From an uncultured Luminiphilus sp. (GTDB taxonomy: Bacteria; Pseudomonadota; Gammaproteobacteria; Pseudomonadales; Halieaceae), in NCBI GenBank assembly GCA_938091995.1, contig CALKNZ010000103.1, positions 1-33,435 on the forward strand: 33,435 bases of DNA. Reading direction: 5' to 3'. The notes under the pieces are model-generated. The model was given only the letters and a program-made list of their open reading frames with translations, made no database searches and was not told the DNA's origin. Position 1 is the stretch's first letter. Each line of letters begins with the position of its first letter. Positions 7,330 to 16,490 of the stretch are shown here, one piece after another. The translations under genes were made by a program, and so were the position numbers.

Positions 7330-9140
7330 CAAAGCATGCCCTCATTTTTTACCGGCAATTGCAGCGAGGATCTAAACCCCTCCCGCTGATAAATCTCCAG
7401 GGGTATCGGATTTCCCCCACCCTTGTTCGAGGGCTTTATCGCCGTAACCATCAGTGTCAAAGTACTGCCAGCTGAGAGGCGCACCGCTACAGGCTGCAAA
7501 TCTACCTCTACCAATATGGGGTCCGATGCCTCCTGTGAGGAAGCAAAGTTACTCTGGTTTAGCCAAGGCAGGCCGAGGTAATTTACCGGCGGCTTTGACT
7601 GCCAGCGATGGGATACTTTTAACATTGCGCCACTAACATAGCGCTGCTGCCCATCGTTCAAATCGACAGCCAGAACAATCGATATCTCCACATCACTACT
7701 CAGTGGTGATAGCCAAAGTGATGCCAAGGGATGACCTGTGACCTCAAGATCCTGACTCAGGGGCAGCGAAAATCTCTGGGTTGCGCCATTTATGGGCAAT
7801 CCCATGTCTGTTAGGTATGGAGAGGCATAGCATTCAGCAGGGGCAGCAACGCTGTCTCCACAAAGGCCCTGTCGGAATGTCCCGTTATTACGCTGGAGAA
7901 AGTGATGATTCAGCGACATTGAGCTGCTCACAGATCCATGCTTTATCTCTACCGAACTGCCAGTCGGCAGCATTTCTGCGCCCAAGTAAAGTTCCAAAGC
8001 TTTACCGCCCATAGCTGTCCACGTTTCAGCTTGCTCCCACCCAACCCCCACTCGGTAGTAGCGGATAGGCGGCTCATTCATGATTCCGTTATCCATGCCT
8101 ACTAACCAATAATCAAACCAGCGCAACGCTTCACCAATCAGGTCAACGCCAAAGGTCTCGCCATGGAAATAAGGCCCCACGTGCAACTTTTGGGGTCCTC
8201 CAAAGTTTGTGTAGGCCAGCAGTTGGTCTTTAGCATAAGCATCCCACCACCCTGCAACGTGATAGACCGCCACTGATTGATCTTCGAGGGTCAATCTATG
8301 GGACCAGACACTGTTTTCTAAATGCAATGACTGCCCTGTTTCTGTATCGAGGGTATCTCTAAACAGTAGAGGCCGGATTTGCGCACCTAACGGTGTGTTC
8401 GCCCGATGGTCTGCTCTCGCTGCTCGCAACTGGACCACACCCGTCTCACCATCAACTGCAGCGACCCCAGCACCATCGGCGCCAAAATCAACTCGCTCTC
8501 GAATGGTTTGCCATGCCAGCTCGAGGTCAGGACGATAAATACCATTATCAAAAAAGGTGGCGTAGTGGTCATATTGGGCTTTGCCAACAAACAGTGCCTT
8601 CAAGTAAGGCGAAGCTTCCACCAACGCCCAATATTGTACTGAGCCCAACCAAGAGCTACCGATCATGCCAATGTGGCCATTACTCCAGCTCTGAACACCA
8701 AGCCAATCGACGATATCCCGGACATCAAGTGCATCCTGAAATCCCAGCCAAGTCGACCGACTACCAAATGAGGCACCATAACCTCTGGCATCTGCGATGC
8801 AGACTGTGTAGCCACGCTGAGTGAAGCGCCGTAATGGTTTCGATCCGTTCAGCCCAACGCCCACCTGCGGCAACTGGGAGGGCTTCGTCGCAGCAAAGCG
8901 GCGACCGTAAGGTGAGAAGCGGAGCACCACCGGGTGGCGGCGCTCCAGCTCCGCGCCGCCAACACCACGATCGGGGATGGGGATATAACAATCCAGCGCG
9001 ATTTTTGTCCCATCCCTGACCGGGACGTACTGGCTAAATCTTGACCAACCACCCGATTGCTCGGTCGAAGCTGTTAGACATGCGGCGAAGAAACCCAGCG
9101 CAGTGACTAACAATAACGGGAGGGTTGGTTTGAACAACAT
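7329..9140 (-). CDS. CocE/NonD family hydrolase, exported (X-Pro dipeptidyl-peptidase S15-like)
   Basis: A 603-residue alpha/beta hydrolase of the CocE/NonD (S15) family. A hydrophobic N-terminal signal (residues 3-20) ends in FFAAC, a possible lipobox with Cys21, so the protein is periplasmic or membrane-anchored. Seen: DARGYGAS (117-124), the nucleophile elbow GSSWLG (Ser163), GWWDAY with the likely catalytic Asp300, and a His in the LHVGPYFHG segment (320 or 326). The C-terminal half is the jelly-roll beta domain of the family. Members cleave esters or amides of small acids, or Xaa-Pro peptides. It lies between the TonB receptor and the acyl-CoA dehydrogenases, so it probably releases an acid from an imported ester or amide. 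The start lacks a well-spaced ribosome site, and no better one is seen. Confidence 0.87.
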   Translation of the reverse strand: MLFKPTLPLLLVTALGFFAACLTASTEQSGGWSRFSQYVPVRDGTKIALDCYIPIPDRGVGGAELERRHPVVLRFSPYGRRFAATKPSQLPQVGVGLNGSKPLRRFTQRGYTVCIADARGYGASFGSRSTWLGFQDALDVRDIVDWLGVQSWSNGHIGMIGSSWLGSVQYWALVEASPYLKALFVGKAQYDHYATFFDNGIYRPDLELAWQTIRERVDFGADGAGVAAVDGETGVVQLRAARADHRANTPLGAQIRPLLFRDTLDTETGQSLHLENSVWSHRLTLEDQSVAVYHVAGWWDAYAKDQLLAYTNFGGPQKLHVGPYFHGETFGVDLIGEALRWFDYWLVGMDNGIMNEPPIRYYRVGVGWEQAETWTAMGGKALELYLGAEMLPTGSSVEIKHGSVSSSMSLNHHFLQRNNGTFRQGLCGDSVAAPAECYASPYLTDMGLPINGATQRFSLPLSQDLEVTGHPLASLWLSPLSSDVEISIVLAVDLNDGQQRYVSGAMLKVSHRWQSKPPVNYLGLPWLNQSNFASSQEASDPILVEVDLQPVAVRLSAGSTLTLMVTAIKPSNKGGGNPIPLEIYQREGFRSSLQLPVKNEGML

Positions 9141-9204
9141 CCTTGGCTGGCCTGCAGCCCCAGTCAGTACTCGACCAGGGCCTCGCGATCGTAGGCTTCG
9201 CTGC

Positions 9205-11469
9205 TCAGCCGCCGAAATTTAGTGTCGCCCTGATGAAAATCGTTCTAGGCGGCTCTAAGTACCCAAGAAAGTAGGTACCAAACCCCTGCGAACTCCCTAA
9301 AATTTCCTCCTCCGTCAGGTTCTTACCGATCAGAGAAACACTCCACATATCGTTTCGTCCGGCAATACCAATATGAGCATCAACGCGAGTATAAGAGTCC
9401 TGCATCATTAAGGGGTCGATGGTGCCTTCAGTCAGATAATCATCGCTGTAGGCAATCGTGAACCCTCCGGTCAGATCCATGCCGGCAAATAAAGGCGCGC
9501 GCAGATCGCCAAAGAACGTCGCCTGCATATCAGGGGCATAAGGCAAGGATTGGCCGCTAAGATCACAGACTCCTGTTGGAGATGTGATTGCACTGTTGCA
9601 GTTACCCTCTGTAAAGTTATCGTACTCCGCATCGAGCAAGCCGACAGATGCGCCTAAAGTCAGCCACTCCGCTGCTGACCAGCGGGCATCCGCCTCAATC
9701 CCTTGAGAAATTGCCTCAGCGGCGTTGGTAATTCTGGGTCGAGTAGAAACAACACCATCAACGATCTCCACGTCAAAGGAATTGACTTGTAAGTCATCAA
9801 ATTCCGTCCTGAAAATCGATAGGTTCCATTCAAAGCTGCCGTCAGACGACCGTGCTTTGATTCCAGCCTCGAGACCCAGGGCACTCTCATCGTCATATTC
9901 CAGTTGGCCACGCTGTGCGCTGGTAGAGCTAGAGAACCCTCCCGCCTTGGCACTATCGCTCGCCTTGGCGTACAACATCGTCGATTCGCCAAGGTCCCAC
10001 TGGGCCGCCAATTCCCACATGAAATTACTGGAGCTACGACTATCTCTATAGCCATCCAAGTCAGCGCTGGGACACAAGGCCGCTGCCAACGGCGGCGGTG
10101 CAGGCACCAATGTCGCAGATCCAATCAACCCCAGGTTACAGCGGGAGTCTCTGAAAACATCCTTTTCCTCATCGGAGTATCGGCCACCCCCTGACACTCT
10201 GAAAGTGTCAGAAAGATTCCAGGTCGCCTGGATAAATGGTGAAAACAATGTCGAATCAACCTCGAAAATGCCAGTAGACTCCAAGCCAACTCCGGGACCA
10301 AGAGCGCCCTCACCATAGATATTGGGCTGCGCGTTCCTGAGTGATGTATCGTGGTAGTAAATACCCGCAATGTAATCAACCGTATTGTCGCCCTGAGAGC
10401 TTATACGCGCTTCCACGCTGGTTTGCTCGTAGTCTTCATCGATACCGGCGTCGAGAATGTTGAGCGTTGTTGTATCAAGGTCGAGTGAGATGTCGTACTC
10501 AAATTCCGACCTTGCAACCAGGACGTCAATGCGATTGTTGCCCAGTTCCCATTCGAGACCCAGACTGTAGAGGTCATATTGGCTCTCTATACCGGGCTCG
10601 GAGACAGGAAGAATTCCGAAAATATCGATAGTCGACTCATCTGCAGCATGCTGCCAATTAAGGACGCCATCGTTGGGCTCAATTAGCTGTGATACGCCAC
10701 CGTAGATCTCCCCCACGCTCAAAGAAGATTCGTACTCAGAAGTCTCAAGTTTACCGGTCACTGTAACGCGGTCAGACACATTCCACACCGCGTTGAGGCG
10801 CACCAGCATGTCTTCCCGGGTGGACTCTGCACCGTTGACATTGTTAACCATAAACCCGTCATAATCCGACGCACGCACTGCAGCCCTCAACCCAAATGAG
10901 TCTGTCAACCCGCCCCCAGCCGTGGCGGTCACCCCATAACCACCATACTCAAGCTCCGTGTCCGCCATAATACTGGCCTCAAAGGGGTCGCCTCCCTCAT
11001 TGCGACGCGTCAGTACACTGATTGCACCGGCGGTTGAGTTGAGTCCGTGTACCACTGACTGCGGGCCCCGCATGATTTCCACACGCTCGATATCAAAAAA
11101 CGGGTTTCGGTATTGTCGACTTCGCGGCAGATAAACGCCGTCGATAAACATCCCCACCGATTGCTCAAAACTTCTGTCCTGCCCCGCGCCTAAGCCGCGA
11201 ATGTTTACAGACTGCGCCGTAATACCGTAGCCGATAATGACGTTGGGGACAGTGCCCGCAATATCCTGAATGTCGGTCATGTTGAACTCATCGACAAATT
11301 CACCCGAGATGGCCTGTATCGACACAGGGATATCCTGCAAGGTTTGCTCTCGCTTTGTCGCCGTGACCACCACCTCTTCCAATACAGCCATAGCGGGCGC
11401 AGCAATGCTTCCCGTCACCAAAGCCGCTACTGCGAGGCTAATCAATTTCTTGTTTTTTTCAGTCTTCAT
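9205..11469 (-). CDS. TonB-dependent outer-membrane receptor
   Basis: A 754-residue receptor of the FecA/CirA-like class. The signal peptide (charged KTEKNKK, hydrophobic core, cleavage after PAMA) is followed by the TonB-box-like LEEVVVTA and a plug domain starting KREQTLQDIPVSI. The rest is beta-barrel with the aromatic-rich C-terminus expected of an outer-membrane protein. The frame opens at 11487, but the ATG at 11469 has GGGGAG five bases before it and gives the best signal peptide. Receptors of this subtype are common in marine gammaproteobacteria and often import organic substrates rather than siderophores. It is the first gene of the run leading to hydrolase and dehydrogenases, 64 bases apart, so it probably imports their substrate. 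No siderophore gene is near. Confidence 0.93.
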   Translation of the reverse strand: MKTEKNKKLISLAVAALVTGSIAAPAMAVLEEVVVTATKREQTLQDIPVSIQAISGEFVDEFNMTDIQDIAGTVPNVIIGYGITAQSVNIRGLGAGQDRSFEQSVGMFIDGVYLPRSRQYRNPFFDIERVEIMRGPQSVVHGLNSTAGAISVLTRRNEGGDPFEASIMADTELEYGGYGVTATAGGGLTDSFGLRAAVRASDYDGFMVNNVNGAESTREDMLVRLNAVWNVSDRVTVTGKLETSEYESSLSVGEIYGGVSQLIEPNDGVLNWQHAADESTIDIFGILPVSEPGIESQYDLYSLGLEWELGNNRIDVLVARSEFEYDISLDLDTTTLNILDAGIDEDYEQTSVEARISSQGDNTVDYIAGIYYHDTSLRNAQPNIYGEGALGPGVGLESTGIFEVDSTLFSPFIQATWNLSDTFRVSGGGRYSDEEKDVFRDSRCNLGLIGSATLVPAPPPLAAALCPSADLDGYRDSRSSSNFMWELAAQWDLGESTMLYAKASDSAKAGGFSSSTSAQRGQLEYDDESALGLEAGIKARSSDGSFEWNLSIFRTEFDDLQVNSFDVEIVDGVVSTRPRITNAAEAISQGIEADARWSAAEWLTLGASVGLLDAEYDNFTEGNCNSAITSPTGVCDLSGQSLPYAPDMQATFFGDLRAPLFAGMDLTGGFTIAYSDDYLTEGTIDPLMMQDSYTRVDAHIGIAGRNDMWSVSLIGKNLTEEEILGSSQGFGTYFLGYLEPPRTIFIRATLNFGG

Positions 11470-11517
11470 CATGGCTCCCCAGATCATTTTTTGAACATAT
11501 TGGGCTACTACGGTTTC

Positions 11518-11544
11518 ACTTCAGTTCCGCTTTTAGACTGAAGT
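11518..11544. promoter_or_regulatory. Inverted repeat upstream of the TonB receptor
   Basis: ACTTCAGT and ACTGAAGT form perfect 8-base arms separated by 11 bases, about 50 bases before the receptor start. The size and spacing fit a dimeric-repressor operator or an mRNA stem-loop. TTAGGCT follows directly on the plus strand, resembling the sequence beside the repeat at 2308. No regulator can be named. Confidence 0.35.
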
Positions 11545-11647
11545 TTAGGCTCAGGCCTCTCAAAGCAACCATGTCAATTTCGGAAGACCATCCGTCACTA
11601 GGGCGCCATCAGACCGCTCAATTCTGGTCTAGCCTGAACACAAAAAT

Positions 11648-12802
11648 CTAGCTTTCTCCACTGACTCGATAGTCCTGCAGTGCCTTCAACGCGGCTTCTG
11701 GTACCCCAAGCACCCTAAGGTAGTCGCGAGCAGCGGCCCCCTCCACCGAGTCAGCAGGTTCCCATGAAGTGTCACTGAATCGAGGGGCAGGTGCGGGAAA
11801 CCATTGCCCTGACTGTTCAAAAAAGGCGTGACGAGCCTGAAATTGAGGATGGGTTCTCGCCTCACCATAGGTGAGCATAGAAGATACGCAGGCATCGCCG
11901 TCATCAAATACGGTCTCCCAGAATGCCCGTGAGTGACTCTCGAAAAGCTCCGCAATAACGGCTCTCTGCTCGCCCCAACGCGACCTTTCCCACTGATCCA
12001 GATCGCTAAAGAGGGGATGATCTGTCAACTTGAGCTGCGCCAATAGACAGGCGTAAAACTGGGGCTCAATTGCCGCAACCACCATGTAGGCCTCGTCATG
12101 AGTGCGGTAGGTGTCATTCCAAGGCGCACCACCGTCTAGCCATCCCGAGCAACGTTGATCTGTTAACTGCCCTGCTTGGTAAAAGCTTTGGGCATAGGTA
12201 GCCAAGTAATTGGTTCCCTCAGCGATAGCCCCATCAATAACCTGCCCTCGCCCATCGCGAATCGCGGGAATCAATGCGCTAGTAATACCCGAAGTCATCA
12301 GTGCAGCGCCACCCGCAGCGTCCCCTAAAAGGGTCGGAGGTGCCATGGGCGCCTCAGCAGATCTACCCGAATGAAAGAGCGCTCCGGTGGCGCCAATGTA
12401 GTTAGGGTCATGCCCCGCCCGATGGGCCCAAGGTCCGGTTTGACCCCAACCCGTCATCCGGGCATAGACTAAACTAGGATGATTATTGCAAATCACGCTG
12501 GGCCCCAGCCCCAGTCGTTCCATAACACCCGGCCTATACGACTCGAGCAAAACTTGGGACCGACCAATAATTTCACGCAGCAGCTCGACGTGTGTTGGAG
12601 ATTTTAAGTCAAGTGGTTGCCGCATCTTACCGCGCAGCAAAGGATCTACTTCATGAACATGAGCCGACGCCTCAGCAGATTGATGACCCGGTCGCTCAAT
12701 CACCAAAACACTCGCCCCCAAGTCAGCAAGCATCATTCCACACAGCGGACCCGCGCCTAGTCCGGCCATTTCTACTACTCGAATACCTTCCAAAGGGCCC
12801 AT
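11648..12802 (-). CDS. Alpha-methylacyl-CoA racemase / family III CoA-transferase
   Basis: A CaiB/BaiF-fold protein of 384 residues starting MGPLEGIRVVEMAG. The frame is open 52 codons further upstream, but the ATG at 12802 gives the family N-terminus. Motifs point to the racemase branch: GHDPNY (130-135, His131) and LLGDAAGG (Asp161), the His/Asp pair spaced exactly 30 residues as in Mycobacterium MCR (His126/Asp156), plus GQVIDGAIAEGTNYL. Racemases invert the 2-methyl centre of branched acyl-CoAs so that S-specific dehydrogenases can act, typical of isoprenoid and sterol side-chain oxidation. A CoA-transferase role is the alternative. The gene diverges from the oxidoreductase at 12979 across 176 bases of likely shared control region. 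Confidence 0.85.
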   Translation of the reverse strand: MGPLEGIRVVEMAGLGAGPLCGMMLADLGASVLVIERPGHQSAEASAHVHEVDPLLRGKMRQPLDLKSPTHVELLREIIGRSQVLLESYRPGVMERLGLGPSVICNNHPSLVYARMTGWGQTGPWAHRAGHDPNYIGATGALFHSGRSAEAPMAPPTLLGDAAGGAALMTSGITSALIPAIRDGRGQVIDGAIAEGTNYLATYAQSFYQAGQLTDQRCSGWLDGGAPWNDTYRTHDEAYMVVAAIEPQFYACLLAQLKLTDHPLFSDLDQWERSRWGEQRAVIAELFESHSRAFWETVFDDGDACVSSMLTYGEARTHPQFQARHAFFEQSGQWFPAPAPRFSDTSWEPADSVEGAAARDYLRVLGVPEAALKALQDYRVSGES

Positions 12803-12854
12803 CGATTCGATCTCTTTAATTTTGAAATTGATCCACCCATTATTGTTCTCTCTA

Positions 12855-12882
12855 TTGACAGATTCACGTGCTGATTTAAAAG
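12855..12882 (+). promoter_or_regulatory. Putative sigma-70 promoter for the oxidoreductase operon
   Basis: A perfect TTGACA (12855-12860) is followed after 16 bases by TAAAAG (12877-12882), four of six matches to the -10 consensus. Transcription would start near 12889. That suits translation starting at the ATG at 12949 or 12979 better than at the TTG at 12901. Confidence 0.4.
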
Positions 12883-12978
12883 AAAGAACGGGTTGAACAC
12901 TTGTTTGCCGATTTCGACACCCCTGAGGGTGAGCAGTTAGATACTGTGATGAGATCAAGTGCGCAAATCAAAACTAAC

Positions 12979-15900
12979 ATGACGAAACAAAAAGTCTCGC
13001 TAAATGACCGCTACACTCAACACGACGGCTTGATCCATTTACGGGGCAGTCAGGCGATGGTGCGCCTACTACTGTTGCAGCGGCAGCGAGATTTCGCTGC
13101 AGGCCTCAACACCGGGGGCTTCGTTTCGGGCTATCGCGGCTCACCGATGACAGCGATTGATGAGGAACTCTGGCGCGCCGGCGCGCTCCTCCCGGAAAAC
13201 CACATCACTTTCTGGCCAGGCACCAACGAGCATCTCGCCATGACCTCGGTCTGGGGGACCCAGCAAACGAACTACTACAATGATGGGCTCTACGACGGTG
13301 TTTTCGGCATGTGGTATGGCAAAGGACCCGGCCTCGACCAATCCATCGATGCACTCCGGCAGGGCAACTGGCACGGTGCCGATAAGCATGGTGGCGTTCT
13401 GATTTGTGTTGGCGACGACCACAACATGACATCCACCATCAACAACTACAGCTCGGAGCTTTTGTTCCAAGATCAGTTTATGCCTGTACTGTATCCCTCC
13501 GATATTCAGGAGGTCATCGAGCTCGGCTTGCTCGGCTATGCTTTGTCGCGGTTCTGCGGCGCTTGGGTGGGCTTTAAATTACTGCCAGAGACCATTGAAA
13601 CATCCGCTACCATCAGCGCTGATATTGACCGAACCCGCATTACGCTGCCCCATTTCGAATTTCCAGCTGAAGGTGTGAACGCCTTCTTGACCGACTCAGT
13701 TTACGAGCAGGAAGCCCGAATCAAACAATACCGGCTACCCGCCGCAATCGCCTTCTCCCGCGCCAATGCATTGAACTACGTCAGCCACGACTGCGAAAAT
13801 CCAAAAATCGGCATCGTATCGATGGGCAAGAGCTGGCGGGATACCTTGCAGGCGTTACAGGACCTTGGGCTCGATCAGCCTGCGATGACCGCGCTGGGCA
13901 TTAAAATCTTAAAGGTAGGCATGCCCTTCCCCTTTGATATCGATACTTACAAGGAATTTGCCCGCGGGTTAGACACAATTCTTATCGTCGAAGAGAAGCG
14001 AGACTTACTCGCTACTGGCTTCCGCGAAGCCTGCTACGACATTGCCACTGAAGAACGCCCCAAGTTGGTGGGCAGGTTAGATTGTCAGGGGCGGCCCCTA
14101 CTGCCCAATGACCAACCCATTACGACCGACCACATTACAGGTGCCCTGGCGCGTGTCATTGATTTAGGCAAAGTATCCACAGCACAATATCGGCTGAAAA
14201 AGCTGACCGATGCGGTCGGTCGCTCCAGCAAACTCGATCCGTTAGGCCTACAACGAATACCCTATTTTTGCTCGGGTTGTCCCCACAACACGTCAACAAA
14301 AATTCCCGAAGGCAGCCGTGGTCAGGGTGGCGTCGGCTGCCATTACATGGTGACCTGGATGAATCGGGAAACCTACACTTTCTGCCAAATGGGAGGTGAG
14401 GGTATCACCTGGATCGGCCAGCAACCCTTCGTAAAAACACAACATATTTTTCAGAATCTAGGCGACGGTACCTACTTCCATTCGGGGTCATTGGCGGTTA
14501 GAGCCGCCGTCAGTGCAGGTATTAATATTACCTACAAGCTTCTATTCAACGACGCCGTTGCGATGACCGGCGGCCAACCCGTCGACGGCCAGCTTCAAGT
14601 AGATCAAATTAGCCATCAAGCCTTTCACGAGGGTGTACAGCGCATTGCGGTTGTGTCCGACGAAACGGAGAAATATCGCTCGGGGTATCAATTTGCACCG
14701 GGGACAACAATCCACCATCGAAAAACACTCGACACAGTGCAGCGGGAATTCCGCGAGATCAAAGGGGTAACGCTGATCATCTATGATCAGACCTGCGCCT
14801 CGGAAAAGCGGCGTAGACGTAAACGGGGAACTCATCCAGACCCCGCCAAACGTCTAGTTATCAACCACCGCGTCTGCGAGGGCTGCGGAGACTGCGGCGT
14901 CGCCTCCAACTGTACTGCTATTCAACCTCTCGAAACGCCCTTCGGCAGAAAACGCACAATCGATCAATCTAGCTGTAACAAAGATTATTCCTGTGTAGAA
15001 GGTTTTTGCCCCAGCTTTGTCACTGTGGAGGGCGGGCAGCTTCGGGGCAAAAACCAGGCCTCAGACGATTGGGCGCAACTGCCCGATGCTATCCCGCACC
15101 CCAGTTTCGAACCGCTGCCCGACAGCAGAAGCTTTAATGTCCTCATTACGGGAGTCGGCGGAACCGGTATTGTTACCATCGGCGCTGTACTGGGAATGGC
15201 GGCACACATTGATGGCATCGCGGTCAGCGTTGTGGATCAGCTGGGCTTTGCGCAAAAGGGCGGCTCCGTCGTAACTCACATTCGCCTCGCAAAAAGCCGG
15301 GAAGATATCCACGCCCCCAGAATCAACAGCGCTGCAACCGATACCTTATTAGCCTGCGACATGCTGGTGTCCGGCCACGATAAAATCAATCCAGTTCTGG
15401 ATACACAACGCACAGCGGGTGTCGTAAACACGGCCAGCCAATTCACTGGCGACTTCACACAAAATGCCGACCTGGGCTTCCCTGTAAACACGCTAGAGTC
15501 TCGGTTGGTCAGCTCAACTAAGAAAGGAGCACTGTCGCTACTCCCCGCATCACAGCTCGCAGTGTCGATTCTCGGAGACACCCTCGCGGCCAACCTCATC
15601 GTTACGGGCTACGCGTGGCAAAAAGGCTTACTGCCCATTTCCAGAGAAGCCATACGCAATGCCATTGAGCTCAATGGCATTGCCGTCGCATGGAATCAGA
15701 AAGCCTTTGAATGGGGTCGTGCTTTGGCGCATAAACCTACACTTGTCGAAGAGTTGCTCGCTCGCGATACCTCTGCAGTTAAGTTTGTAGACGTTAACCG
15801 TGCGCAGCCTTTATCCGCGCTGTTGGCGGAAGAGCTTATTGCGTATCAGGACCAGGCCTATGCACAACGGTACACACAGTGGCTTTCCAAAATAGACCAA

Positions 15901-16452
15901 CACATTGATCAGACTATCGGGCTAAACCAAGAGCTGTCAGATGTTATTGCCCGCTCATTGTTCAAACTTATGGCCTACAAAGATGAATACGAAGTCGCAC
16001 GCCTACACAGCTCACCAAAATTTCTTAAGACCCTTGCCCAGCAATTTGACGGCGATTATCGGCTGGTTTTCAATCTGGCACCACCGCTCCTATCCAGAAT
16101 CGATAAAGCAACGGGAAGGCCCCAAAAAGTTCGGTTTGGTAGTTGGATGCTGCACGGCTTCAAGCTACTCGCCACCTGCAAGAAATTACGCAATACCCGC
16201 TTTGACCCATTTGGCTACACGGCGGAACGACGACTGGAGCGCCAGTTGATAAGCGACTATCAACACTTGATCGAAGGCTTGGTAAAAAATCTTACACCCG
16301 ATAAAAAAGACTTATTCTCACAGATTGCAGCGCTTCCACTCTCTGTACGGGGCTACGGCCATATCAAGCTAGCATCCATCGACGGTTACCAAGAACAACT
16401 TACAAACTTACTCGAAGCTTGGAGCATGCCGATTGCCAAAACCGCAGCCTAA
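12979..16452 (+). CDS. Indolepyruvate ferredoxin oxidoreductase family protein (fused alpha-beta, TPP/Fe-S)
   Basis: A large 2-oxoacid:ferredoxin oxidoreductase of 1157 residues in which all domains are fused. The order seen is an N-terminal pyrimidine-binding domain with GLNTGGFVSGYRGSP, a TPP-binding domain around residue 430 with CSGCPHNTSTK and GGVGCHYM, a cysteine cluster near 632 (CEGCGDCG, SNC, later SCVEGFCP) for an iron-sulfur centre, a gamma domain near 725 with GVGGTGIVT, and a C-terminal DUF6537-like part. It would turn an aryl- or branched 2-oxoacid plus CoA into the acyl-CoA, reducing ferredoxin. The frame opens at a TTG (12901); the ATG at 12979 puts VSLNDRYT right after the start as in relatives, but no strong ribosome site is seen, so 12949 is possible. 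It is followed closely by the molybdoenzyme gene. Confidence 0.9.
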   Translation: MTKQKVSLNDRYTQHDGLIHLRGSQAMVRLLLLQRQRDFAAGLNTGGFVSGYRGSPMTAIDEELWRAGALLPENHITFWPGTNEHLAMTSVWGTQQTNYYNDGLYDGVFGMWYGKGPGLDQSIDALRQGNWHGADKHGGVLICVGDDHNMTSTINNYSSELLFQDQFMPVLYPSDIQEVIELGLLGYALSRFCGAWVGFKLLPETIETSATISADIDRTRITLPHFEFPAEGVNAFLTDSVYEQEARIKQYRLPAAIAFSRANALNYVSHDCENPKIGIVSMGKSWRDTLQALQDLGLDQPAMTALGIKILKVGMPFPFDIDTYKEFARGLDTILIVEEKRDLLATGFREACYDIATEERPKLVGRLDCQGRPLLPNDQPITTDHITGALARVIDLGKVSTAQYRLKKLTDAVGRSSKLDPLGLQRIPYFCSGCPHNTSTKIPEGSRGQGGVGCHYMVTWMNRETYTFCQMGGEGITWIGQQPFVKTQHIFQNLGDGTYFHSGSLAVRAAVSAGINITYKLLFNDAVAMTGGQPVDGQLQVDQISHQAFHEGVQRIAVVSDETEKYRSGYQFAPGTTIHHRKTLDTVQREFREIKGVTLIIYDQTCASEKRRRRKRGTHPDPAKRLVINHRVCEGCGDCGVASNCTAIQPLETPFGRKRTIDQSSCNKDYSCVEGFCPSFVTVEGGQLRGKNQASDDWAQLPDAIPHPSFEPLPDSRSFNVLITGVGGTGIVTIGAVLGMAAHIDGIAVSVVDQLGFAQKGGSVVTHIRLAKSREDIHAPRINSAATDTLLACDMLVSGHDKINPVLDTQRTAGVVNTASQFTGDFTQNADLGFPVNTLESRLVSSTKKGALSLLPASQLAVSILGDTLAANLIVTGYAWQKGLLPISREAIRNAIELNGIAVAWNQKAFEWGRALAHKPTLVEELLARDTSAVKFVDVNRAQPLSALLAEELIAYQDQAYAQRYTQWLSKIDQHIDQTIGLNQELSDVIARSLFKLMAYKDEYEVARLHSSPKFLKTLAQQFDGDYRLVFNLAPPLLSRIDKATGRPQKVRFGSWMLHGFKLLATCKKLRNTRFDPFGYTAERRLERQLISDYQHLIEGLVKNLTPDKKDLFSQIAALPLSVRGYGHIKLASIDGYQEQLTNLLEAWSMPIAKTAA

Positions 16453-16490
16453 TTGCCGAAGCTGCTCAGGGCCTCACAGGGGATCTAAGG

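Noticed and set aside
8393-8824. Long plus-strand frame opposite the hydrolase gene.
   Set aside because: It is antisense to a well-supported coding region, has no ribosome site and no recognisable domain.
12803-12958. N-terminal extension of the racemase-type protein.
   Set aside because: The segment is low in family features and the ATG at 12802 gives the standard MGPLEGIRVVE start; the extension also covers the divergent promoter.
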